Source of the DNA: Stichopus chloronotus
Taxonomy: Eukaryota; Echinodermata; Holothuroidea; Aspidochirotida; Stichopodidae
Direction of reading: 5' to 3'
Length of the DNA: 64,000 nt
Assembly: GCA_021234535.1 (NCBI GenBank)
Contig: CM037842.1
Location: 22,569,106-22,633,105, forward strand
Notes under the pieces: model-generated
What the model saw: only the letters and a program-made list of their open reading frames with translations
Told to the model about the DNA's origin: nothing
Database searches by the model: none
Made by a program: the position numbers and the translations under genes
Shown here: piece by piece, positions 1 through 10,316 of the stretch
How the letters are laid out: each line of letters opens with the position of its first letter
How positions within the stretch are numbered: position 1 is the first letter of the stretch

Positions 1-977
1 CTAGCAGGTGTCTGGAAAAGCTTAACTGAATCATGGGATGTAAAAGGAAGTAATGAGTTTTCTTCAATTCAGTTCACAATTAGTTTTCAGAAATCCAACT
101 TCAAATGAAGAGAAAGACTCATATTACATAAGATTTTTCAACCTGGTGAGAATACTGTAGACTGTCATCACAATTCCTTTGACACTTTATAAACTTTTTA
201 AACATCACTCCATTGTGTGCTACTTAACGTCATTCCAAGACCACTTTAATGCTTGATTTGCATTTGATAAACATTTGTACGGTGGTACTTTCCCAATCTC
301 ATTTGGTATTACAGTCCCCTGGTGAAAAGAGCATTACACGTGAAAAAGATTGTGATCCACTTTGTTACATCAAATAAAAGATCTTACTTTTGGTGGGGTT
401 CCTAGTCACTTATGGTAAATGGTGTAAAGTTTTTTTTCACAGAGGTTCTTAGGTTTTCATGCAGAGAAATGTATCTTTGGTGGTTAAAACATCATTGTTC
501 ACCCAAACTTCAGTACATATAAATGAACAAGTTGGAATAAACCTTCTCTTGTAATGGAGGAGATAAAGTTATACATGGAGTTTCTGCATGAGGTTGAATG
601 CTGTGATAAAGACACTTAATAGCTGTTTTTGTTGTGTCCCAAGTTGGTTTCTTTTGAATGCAGAATTTTTCTGTAAGGTATATGAAGTGTAATTAGGCCT
701 AGTTTGAATGATTACTCACGAAGAGTGTCATGAAGGCTCGTGAACACACTATTTCAAAGACAAATACCTAAGCACTTAAAGTTATAGTATGTAGGTGTAC
801 TATATGGAGATAGTTGTTGGTATAGATTGAAGGTTATGATGGGTCACTAACCAGGTGCACAACTTTAAACTCTCAGCTGGAAAATTATTTTCCTTCTTTT
901 CTTTTGTGGATGCTGTAAATTAGAATCACTAGCAGGGAAAGACTAGCAATATTTGCAATGCTTTAGGAAGAACTACT

Positions 978-1812
978 CTAATAGAGCACCAACAGTGCAA
1001 AAGCTCATACCTGAACACGCTGAAGGTAACATTTAAATATCAGTATATCATATGATAATCATAAGAACCACCAGAAATATCATTATATTGAATCACATGT
1101 AACATTGCATGAACAAGAGAATAAGGACTGCATAATTTGCAGAATATCATACACTAGAGCACAAACAGTTCAGAAGTTGTATCTTTGTCAATAAATTTGT
1201 GATACATTTAAGGGGCAACACCAAATTACAATGCTTATATAATTGCATCACTATTCAATTTTGATATTCAATAATTATGAAACTGTCATTTCTGTACATT
1301 TTCGACCTGGTTTGTATTAGCTGTGGGCATATGAATTAGTACTACTGTGGAAAAATGGTTGCAAATTTTCCAAAACCAATTTAAATCATTAACTACATAG
1401 TTCATCAGCGTTCATTTGTATGTGTCACATGAGGACTACATTTGAGTAGTTGACAAACTGAATAACTCAAAGTGCCCCTTTCATGTGGAGAACTACATGT
1501 ACCTTCTAGATTTGATTGAGTTTCAGTTAGGACAAAATCTGACCCATTGCCCCATTACTCAATTATTATTCATGCACTATAGGGATATTGCAGATGTTTT
1601 ATGACATTAAAGGGGCACCTTTAAAGTAGGAGGAGGAAAATTTTGCAGTATTACACAATATGGGCCTAGGGCCCAAGTAGAACCCTGGAATACAAGTTCA
1701 TGTACACCTTAAGATAGACCACAAACAGAGTATCATTATGACAAGCATTTGCAGAATGTGATAAAATGTGCCACAGGGCCCATATGGGACCAAAAATTTT
1801 TGAACACCCCTA
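978..1812. repeat. Dispersed repeat, copy 1 (AGAGCACCAACAGTGC family)
   Basis: The phrase agcaccaacagtgc...aagctcatacct (from about 980) recurs at 4908 as agcaccaatggtgcagaagctcatacct. Later phrases here (acagagtatcattatgacaa near 1725, then ttgcagaat and a tgggacca phrase) also recur in the 4908-5230 copy. The boundaries are approximate and the family is not recognised. Confidence 0.55.
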
Positions 1813-1885
1813 TGGTTCACCGCCTATGGAACATTGTGTTAATGTTAAGCATGACAGATGAGAAGCATTTTCAACAAATGTGAAC

Positions 1886-1990
1886 AGATAGACAGACACA
1901 TGGACAGAAGGACAGTTGGACAGAGAGACAACCAGACAGATAGACAGACAGACAGACAGACAGACTGATAGACCAACAGACTGATAGACA
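1886..1990. repeat. GACA-type microsatellite, imperfect
   Basis: A run of gacagata, gacagaca and ggacag units, nearly perfect (GACA) around 1930-1965 and decayed on both sides. Confidence 0.9.
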
Positions 1991-2629
1991 CATCCACGGT
2001 ACACTGTTAACAATGAACAGATTAAAGTAAGATCTTTAAACAGAATAGCACACTTCTGAAATGACAGAAAATTACCAACTTATCTCGACTCAACCAAGCC
2101 TCTGCAAGAGAACAAGATCTGTTGAAATGCTTGTATAGATCCTTCAATTTTCAGACAAAATTGATACAATTTGAAAGGAAATCTTTTGAAGAGAGAGGCA
2201 GGTATTTCACTCCATATTACCATATTAGCTTTACCCACACTTGGATTGATCAAGCAAATAGTGACGTCATTGTGACTGGCAAATAACTTCAAAGCATACA
2301 GTAAAAAAAAAGGTTATAACACCCATCTAAACTGAAAATGTTTAAAAGATGTAGCAATTCAAAAGCCATTCTACCACATATCATATGTCACTGAAGCGTG
2401 ATTACGTTACTATGATGAAATGAGTCATTAAACATCACGCACTGAAGAGGTAGTCAAACATTTCCACACTAGGAGTAGTAATTCATCTGTACATCTCATT
2501 AAAGATATGATCATGACTTGTATCTTGGTCCAGTGATCACATCTCCATTTTACACTTTATGTCATTTCCAGCTGTAAATGCATTCTACTGACTCACTCTC
2601 AAACAAACATGGCGAAGCTAACGATTCAT

Positions 2630-2796
2630 TTACCGTTTCTTCATTTCAAGGTGGCCATCGCTGTGGATGTTGGACCCTGACGGTTTCCTCCGGCACACCA
2701 GAGCCAAGATGACTATAATTACTAGAACGATGCAAGCTACGATGATGGCAATAGTTATTATCAACGTGGTTGGAGGTTCATCCCTCTGAGATGTCA
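2630..2796 (-). CDS. Exon: transmembrane helix and short basic cytoplasmic tail
   Basis: The acceptor is ttttcatcacccag|TG, phase 1, completing a Leu codon with the previous exon. It encodes TSQRDEPPTT, then a hydrophobic helix of about 23 residues (LIITIAIIVACIVLVIIV onward), then the stop-transfer CRRKPSG and a tail ending HLEMKKR before TAA at 2630-2632. There are two readings. Either the TAA is the real stop and the cytoplasmic tail is only about 21 residues, or the weak donor ACG|gtaaat overlapping it splices in phase 2 to further tail exons. I found neither a convincing downstream exon nor a clear AATAAA on the minus strand within 1-2629. Confidence 0.88.
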
Positions 2797-2946
2797 CTGG
2801 GTGATGAAAACAGAAAACATGAAAGACCAAGAAAAGCTGATTAAAAGAAAAGGTCGTGATATTGACTGAAAGCATATAAGTAGTGGAATAGATTGAGTTT
2901 CTGACGGAATCAATTCAAAGCTGTCTTGAACTGTGCTTGACATTCT

Positions 2947-3038
2947 AACGTGTGGTGGCAATTTGTTAACAGACAGTGGCGATTTGCTAATGTGAGATGG
3001 CAATTTGTTAATATGCAGTAGCAATATGTAACATATGT
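2947..3038. repeat. Minisatellite of about 22 bp, four copies
   Basis: Four consecutive degenerate units built around tggcaatttgttaa (gtggtggcaatttgttaa, cagtggcgatttgctaa, gatggcaatttgttaa, cagtagcaatatgtaa). It lies about 150 bp inside the last recognised intron, next to the TM exon acceptor. Confidence 0.7.
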
Positions 3039-4650
3039 CTGGATAAACAGTCCTGGTACTTATATGCCAGTCACAGTACCTTTAATACAAAACATATCTA
3101 CCATATTCATAATGGATGACCAAATACTTTCATTAAGTTGTCCTTCAGATGACAAAATCAGATGCCATATTTAAACAAATGATACACAGTATTCAGAATT
3201 TCCAGAGAGGAATAAAACTGGCAAACACAATCATGTCCTGTGAATGACAGGCTGTTTCTGTAATAGTATACTAGGAAATTAAGTCATAGCATTCACAAAA
3301 GAAGAGAAAATTTGGAAAGGAAATTTTCTTTCTAAATGGCAAATGCATTTGCATCTTAGTGGTCTGTTGCAAAACCAGCCGAAACTGCTTGAGGTACAAG
3401 ATTAATGAAAATTGTGATGAAAATTCCTGATGTGTGCTGTATAGAACCCAACCTGCTAGACACATGGAAATACAAAACAGAGTTAATGTAGTCATCAATA
3501 AATATATAACATTTAAGTTTCATTGTTCATCTTTAATACTGATAAATTTGATTGAGGAGATTTTTTGTAAGTCAAAATGCCGTTGAAACTGTGGTTTTTA
3601 GGAAGAATCACTGTCAAAATAGGAAAAAAGATTGCTTTGCTCAGTGGCCCTTGTAACATAAATAGTTCACTGTAGAATAATCACTATGGCTATTCCATTC
3701 TAACATATTTTACTGCATTCATACATCAGATATTCAAACAGGTGAAATATCGATTCATGTATCCTGAGTTTATGTTTTACTTTTTCATATGTAACTTGAA
3801 TGCCTTTTTTCATTAATTTCAATTAAGTTTCTTTTATGTGATACTGTCAGTGGTTAACATTTCATATTTCTTACTTTCTTTACAAGGTAAATTCTTTTAA
3901 CATTTTGTTCATCTCGACATCTCTGATCCAAATCTTTACCACGGTGCTGACAATTTCTCCTGGTTCTTCAAGAAATTTAATCTCTCAAGTTATGGTGTCA
4001 AAATCAGATGAGATGTTGAAAAAGCTTTCACACAAACCCCTTCCTATCCCCATGGCGACTAAATAGATTAAAGTTGCCACAAGTCCATAAATGTCTAAAA
4101 ACGACGCAGAGACATTCCGTCCAGAAAGGGGTAGATGCAATCCAATGATTTATGATGCTGACCTGAGGGAGAACCAAACTAACTTCAAGATGTCATAAAC
4201 ACACCTGAAAGTTTAATCCTAGCTTCCCTTTACGAGGCACACAAATTGAAAGGAAGGATGGGAATGAAAAACAAAACCCCCCATCATATAAAAATTGAAA
4301 GAAGGTTCCTCATCTTAGTCTACATGACAAACAAGGATTAAACTGTAAAGAATGTCACTGCTTTGCCAGCATTGCGTTGAAGATGAATATATGAAATGCA
4401 GGGACAATAAAACAATTATTATGAAACAAATTTATTACTTAAAGTAAGGGTGCATGTGACTTAGCATTACAACAAGCCAATAAAGGTGTTACCTATCCCA
4501 TGACTTAAATCGAGATGAATGTTTAACTCTACAACGGTATCAAGTACTACCATATAACTCTAAAGAATGCTACTCTATTAAACCATGAATTGCAATTCTA
4601 GATGCAAGCTTGATCTGTCTCTTGTACTTGGAACTGCAGCTTCTTTTTTT

Positions 4651-4688
4651 AGGCCAGACATTGCAAACTAGGCCAGACATTGCAAACT
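4651..4688. repeat. Perfect 19-bp tandem duplication
   Basis: aggccagacattgcaaact occurs twice with no spacer, preceded by a short T run. This looks like a recent slippage or repair duplication. Confidence 0.85.
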
Positions 4689-4907
4689 TTGTTCCAAAAT
4701 CAAATTTCCCAATTTCACGTTTGGTACTGTATCTTAGTTCCCGAAGATGATTTACATCAATTTTCTTCTGGTCTCATGAACTTACAGTATTTATTTAGCT
4801 TAGGATTAACGTTGAGCTAGGCTAGTTACTCCGTGAGCATTACCCTGATCTAGAACTCTAAGGTCCCATAGAAAATAAATTTCACGATTCATTTTAATAA
4901 CTGAACT

Positions 4908-5230
4908 AGAGCACCAATGGTGCAGAAGCTCATACCTTCAACCAAGTGCCGGTAGGTTATGTGAAATCCTAGACTACCCTAAATCACTGAACACCATGTA
5001 GGTACCACTGACAGAGTATCGTCATGACAAAACATCAACATTGTACAAGAGAATCTGTAGCAGGAGACACATTTTGCAGAATTTCATAGAATGTGCCGAA
5101 GGGCTCACATGGGACCTTGAAACCAAAATTCCTGGACACCTTGAAGGCACCACAAATAGAGTATCATTACGACAAACCATTAACATTGTACAAAAGAATC
5201 TGTAGGAGGGGAAGCATTTTGCAGAATTTA
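4908..5230. repeat. Dispersed repeat, copy 2, with an internal duplication
   Basis: Related to 978-1812. The phrase containing agagtatcgtcatgacaaa, cattgtacaagagaatctg and ttttgcagaattt at about 5017-5090 repeats in altered form at 5158-5227, giving a period near 138 bp. There is no coding frame beyond chance. Confidence 0.6.
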
Positions 5231-7589
5231 GCATTTTGCAGCATACATGCCTAGGTCAGGATGAAGATTTGGTATTGTAGTACATAAACTACTCCTTGTT
5301 CCCTTTTTTACCATATGTTATCCCCAGTCCCTTGTTACTCCTAAAGTTCATGGTAATGATCAGCAAGGTGGTTGCTTGAGAAAATATGAATGTATACAAA
5401 CTTTGTGAATTATATATCCAAACTAGAAATGAAGGGTACATTTTCTATGGAACTTGACAAAAAGCAATGGGGACCGCTTAGTCTGCTTATTGTGAATAGT
5501 CTCCTGCAACAACTATCCAACATAACATTATTAATTTATTGTGTTTACAATTAGCATCACAAAAAATAGGGGGAGGGGAATAGCACAGGGGTTTTGATGA
5601 AATAAAATGTCCTTCTTCCATTTCTCAATTTTCTTATTTATGTAAAGAGTAACAAATTGTGAGACATTTCTTAATTTGTATTTTCCTGCTACATACTTCT
5701 CCAGATGTCATTTCACTGAGGCATGATGCATTCATGACTCAGAGTTCCACAACAATGTTCTTACTTCAGCAGCATGAATGTCACAATAACAAATTTACAC
5801 ATTTTGTATGGAAAAATACATATTAACCTTGAAGTGTTTTGTGGATTTTCATATGTCTGCACCCCGTCCCTACAATATCCCATTTACGCCACTGTTAAGC
5901 ATCTGCAGGTCTTTCAAAATGTCTTACAAAAATTTGAAGAGGCTGCAGGGCCATCAACTGCTCTGATTCCACATACTGCACACTGTGCTCATCTTTGACA
6001 GTTTGAACCCATACATTCATAAAAAAACAACACAACGTTTGTTGGCCGACATGATTAGGTACAGGACGTTTTTTGAGATAATACGTCAAAATTAGAACTT
6101 TCATGGTTTTGGCTTTTGTGAGAAACAGTCAGGAGGATACCGTACAGAAGAAATCTGTTAAAGGGAAAGAGTTTCTTAGATTGGAAATAATTGTCAAGTG
6201 CATCAACATTAGACATTACAACCAAGTCAGGGAGTTTAATCATCTATGAGATTCGTTTCTCATGTCTATAAGCCTACAGGGCCACTTTCATCTGTGGCAT
6301 ATAAAACTTTTGAAAGACCTCCACTAGCGGCACCACAGAGAGCCATAGGGGTGATTCCCCCCAGTCAGAACCATTCCTCAGTTACCCTCCAAAAACTCAC
6401 ATACACACTCAGCTGAAGTGACCTGACAGACACATACATGAATAAGTCTACTTCCTGTTTATACTATTTTGCATTCACATACCTGTTTTTCATCCAGAGG
6501 TATACTAAAATCTCAGGACTTCCAGGGGCTTTGCCCCTGAACTTACCAGGGTTTCTCCTCAACCCCACCACTGACCATAACACAGGCCCCGAACCCCACT
6601 CGATAAGCTTGCACTCTGCACTGGATTTAGCTCCATAGCTCAAACAGCTCCGTGATTATATTATCGAGGCTTGGTTAATGTAGACTAGTGATGCCGAACA
6701 GCCAACTGCACTTTCCAACCGACATATGTATCACTTTGCTACTAGTATGCCACAGTACTTAATAAATGCATAGCACTCACTTCATCGCATTTCTTGAAAA
6801 GAATAAAACTCGTAAAATGCAAGGCATTACAAAGTTGAATTTTACTGAGGTTAATATTTTTAGGTCAAACTAATAGGTGTTCTGAGTAGCACTAACACTG
6901 AAACAAACCTTGGATTAGCACTACAATTTCTACAATACTACACTGTCATATATGCATTACTGAATGCACTGTGACATATGACGGAAACCTATTATTTATA
7001 ACAGCTCGCTGATCCTTCTACTGGGTTGCCTTTCACTTTGTCCCTCTTTTGCCTTAGTGACAAACAGCAAGGTGCAGACTGACAGTATTTTCGGTGAATC
7101 GAAGTTGTGCCACTCATTAGTGACCATCCTTTCTGGATCCGACTTGCTGACCCAGCATGGTGAAACTGGCTATCATCAAACATCTGCCTGTGCCGACCTC
7201 TTGATTTATGGAATCAAATCCCCATTCTTGTCAAGAGTTTGCTTGAGCATTCACTAAACCTAATAAACCTTCCATTTCCATGAAAGTTATGCACAGCTAT
7301 TAGAAGAAAAAGACTAATATTCCTTAATTGAAAAGCGCCCTCACAAAAAATGTACATATTTCTCATGAATATCAACATGCTTAATTAATACACAGCTGTG
7401 ATGTAAATTAAATTTTGCTTTGACATACCATAAACACATTTACACCAACTAAAAATACAATCCTATTCGCGAACGTGCAGCAAAAACTTCGGAGTTTTAG
7501 AGTTATAAGCCATTCTGAATTTATCTGCCATTTCGGTTATGAAAACAAGTCTTGACTACTGTCGATTTTTACCTTGGAGCTAACAACAC

Positions 7590-7645
7590 TTTTACTAAAC
7601 CAAAGAAGCTAAACCAAAGAAACTAAACCAAAAGAAGCTAAAATT
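7590..7645. repeat. Minisatellite, about 14 bp (aaccaaagaagcta)
   Basis: Three to four near-identical units built on aaaccaaagaagctaaacc. Confidence 0.75.
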
Positions 7646-8491
7646 CCTTCTGTTGCAATTTTTAAAGGTTGAGCCATTTTTTGTCATAGATTGACTAGAC
7701 TATTGGTAGACACAATACATTATAAGATACACTTCACCAGCTGACAATAGGACTTTGGCAAAAAAGATTTAATTGATCCCTTAGGTATAAAAAAAAAGTT
7801 GTGTTACATGAAAATGACATTTTGGAGTGGGATGCATTCAGCATTAAAAATACAAAAAATAGCCAAAAACTCCATCAAAATCTGTCAAGGATTGACCAAT
7901 TTATAGACAAATTAGTGTCTCATAGCTGTATCATTAACAGACATTGGCCAAGTATGTGAATTTGTTACATCAAGAGATGGACTCCTATGATATGTCTTAC
8001 GTTAATCCTTTGTTTATGTCACCTTTATTTTAAGGACATTTGAGAATTTTATATGCCCGGAGGGTTTTATTTTGGAAGCATCTATTTCCTTCTTCAAAAT
8101 ATCAATATCAGTTACCAATGTGAAACTCAGTAATTGAGTAATTAAGAGGCAAAATATATAGGCTTAACAAAAAAATTCTGACACAGTGCAACACTCCATG
8201 TCATCTGTTTCGTATTGTCCCCAAACTTTGAAAAGTCATCTCAAAAACAGTAAAACACATAAACAAAATTCAAGCGTATTTTCCACTCACGATTTCACTT
8301 TGCAGCTTCTGAATGAAGGGTGCTCTTTTCTAGAAGCAAGTCACACAACCTTTAGGTTACCTGCATGAATTCTGCTATAAATATAAGTTTTTTTATCCCG
8401 AGCCATCTCTTGAGTAAAGAAAACAAATGAATGAGTAAAATTAAATGTTGGGTCGAGATTTCTGTACATCTGTTAGTGTACAAGTACTTAC

Positions 8492-8752
8492 ATGCTAAAG
8501 GCCCTACAGAACTACATCTATCAGTGTCAGGAATACAAGATTTGACTCGTATCGAGGAGAGCGGTAAATCCTTTGGTATAGTCACTATCAAATCTTTCCT
8601 CAAACAGGGAAGAAGCTGCTCCTCCCACATGGAGGTAGACGTGCCTCGAACATCTAGCTTGATGCAAGGCAGTTCCTCCATGTTAAAACTTCCTGAGGGA
8701 TCTTTAGCTATCACCACCTCTCCAGAGGCAGGGTTATAAGTTATATCTATAC
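8492..8752 (-). CDS. Exon: divergent FN3-like module 2, juxtamembrane
   Basis: 261 nt, phase 1-1. The acceptor is tttgtatctgccag|GT and the donor is GCAT|gtaagtac. The encoded stretch starts GIDITYNPASGEVVIAKDPS and includes ELPCIKLDVRG, EEQLLPCLRKDLIVTIPKD, and LSSIRVKSCIPDTDRCSSVG. The alternating hydrophobic strands, length and position between FN3-1 and the TM helix suggest a second FN3 fold. It lacks the canonical B-strand tryptophan and has four cysteines. The fold is inferred. The exon itself is well supported by both splice sites and by the open junctions on both sides. Confidence 0.85.
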
Positions 8753-10295
8753 CTGGCAGATACAAAAAAAAAAAAAAAAAATGAAAAACAAAGGTGAACA
8801 GCTGCTGGGATTTACAGTATATGCTATGTAATCAATCTTTGTAACAAACACTCTAAGATGTTCATGAACATGAATTGCTAATCAATGACTCAATGGACCA
8901 ACAGGCAAAACCAATGGTTACAAATAAGAAAAAGTTGAAAAGACGTTAAAAGCACAAATGAGATCTCTTAGGACTTGCAAGAAGAAAGTGAAGATAACCT
9001 TTATGTTGGGGTTATAAAAATGTAGTAAATGAGGTTAAACTTTCAAGGGGCTTTTCCTACTATCAGTACTAAAGATGTTGACACAATAATTTCAGTGGAT
9101 TAATGGTTCTAGGTGTATCATAAGTGCATGCAATGAACCAGAATGCACAAATGCATTGCTGTTTCGACAATCTGATTATGAGCATTTTTTCTAAATGTTA
9201 ATTATAGCATTAGTATGTGTCAAAGGCTACATATCCTTTATATGAAATATGAGATCTGTACAAGCTTCCTTTCTTGAGATAATGTCTACAAGGTTTTCAA
9301 AATTTGACCCTTGCTGACCTGAATGACCTACGATCTCCAGTAAAGACAAAATAGTTCTTGCACTCAATGAGATACAACTGCATACTGAGTATGACATCTG
9401 TCAAATCTTCCCTTCTTGAGATTTGACCTTTGAACTTCACCAAAGACAATGGAATTCAATGAGATATACCTTAACTCTAAATGAGAGATATGCCCAAGTT
9501 TTCCTTCTTGAGATATCAAGTTTACAATGTTTTCACAATTTGACCCTTGTTGACCTCAAATGACATTTGCCTTATGCCAAAATCCATGGGGTGCCTGTAC
9601 TCAATGTGGTACATGATCATAGCACATATGAGATTTGTCCAAGCTGTCCTTCTTGACATATTGTGTTTACAAGGTTTTCACAATTTGACCATTGTTGACT
9701 TCAAATGACCTTTGACCTCAAGTTAAGTCAATAGGGATCTTATAATCAATGTGGTACACCAACGTACTACATATGACATTTGTCCAATTTTCCCTTCTTG
9801 GGATATCATGTTTACAAGGTTTTCACAATTTGCCCCTTGTTGACCTCAAATGACCTTGAAACTCTACTAAAATCAATAGGGATCTTATACTCAATGTGGT
9901 ACACCAACATCCCAAATATGCTATTGGTCCAAGCTTCCCTTACTGAGATATTGTGTTTACAATGTTTTCACAATTTGACCTATGTTGACTGTTTGACCTC
10001 CACCAAAAACAATAGGGTTCTTGAACTAAATGTGGTACACCTATGTACTCAATATGTGATCTGTCCCAGCTTCTTTTCTTGAGATATCGTCTTCACAAGG
10101 TAGAGTCACAAATACACATACAGATACACCATTGCCGCATGATTACATAAGTCTATGATTTAATCAAAATATAAAAAAAAAAACCCATCTGACGTAAAGC
10201 TCATAACAGAGTTAATTTTACACACCTGTCACTGGAACGAGCAAATTATTCAATGCATACATAAAAGATTGAAGGCAAAGGATTCCAACACATAC
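8753..10295 (-). other. Intron between FN3-2 exon and microexon
   Basis: 1.5 kb, largely occupied by tandem cluster 1. A poly(A) run lies just beyond the exon acceptor at about 8764-8781. No further exon was seen. Confidence 0.7.
9236..10150 (+). repeat. TGACCT tandem-unit element, cluster 1
   Basis: About seven degenerate units with a period of about 135-145 bp. Each carries a ttcttgagatat phrase, a tgtttacaaggttttcacaa phrase, TGACCT half-sites, and a caatagg-ttctt phrase. It ends in a short CA-rich tract (cacaaatacacatacagata) and a degenerate copy of the cluster 2 right end (cattgccgcatgattacat). It lies in the intron between the microexon and FN3-2. Confidence 0.85.
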
Positions 10296-10316
10296 CTTCT
10301 TTATTTGGTGGCAGAG
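10296..10316 (-). CDS. 21-nt microexon linking the two FN3 modules
   Basis: The minus strand reads gttcccttgcag, then a 21-nt exon, then gtatgtgt. Both splice signals are strong and the acceptor has a pyrimidine tract. The exon is 2+18+1 nt, so phase 1-1 like all its neighbours. It completes CCT (Pro) from the FN3-1 exon and starts GGT (Gly) into the next exon, encoding about LPPNKE in between. The joined text VTLP-LPPNKE-GIDITYN reads as the natural end of one FN3 and the first strand of the next. Because it is frame-neutral it could be skipped without a frameshift. It is too short for ordinary gene finders. Confidence 0.82.

Larger units (their letters stand above)
1..2629. other. 3' side of the receptor gene, no exon recognised
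   Basis: AT-rich sequence that would be 3' UTR or a further intron of the receptor gene. It holds part of a dispersed repeat (978-1812) and a GACA-type microsatellite. No convincing coding exon or clear poly(A) signal on the minus strand was seen. Confidence 0.5.
2797..8491 (-). other. Last recognised intron (FN3-2 to TM)
   Basis: 5.7 kb, mostly AT-rich sequence with no gene. It contains the minisatellite at 2947, a 19-bp perfect duplication at 4651, a dispersed repeat at 4908-5230 and a 14-bp minisatellite at 7590. The remainder shows nothing I can name. Confidence 0.7.

Noticed and set aside
1810..2013. 67-codon minus-strand frame
   Set aside because: Its LSVCLSVCLSICL text is the GACA microsatellite read in reverse.
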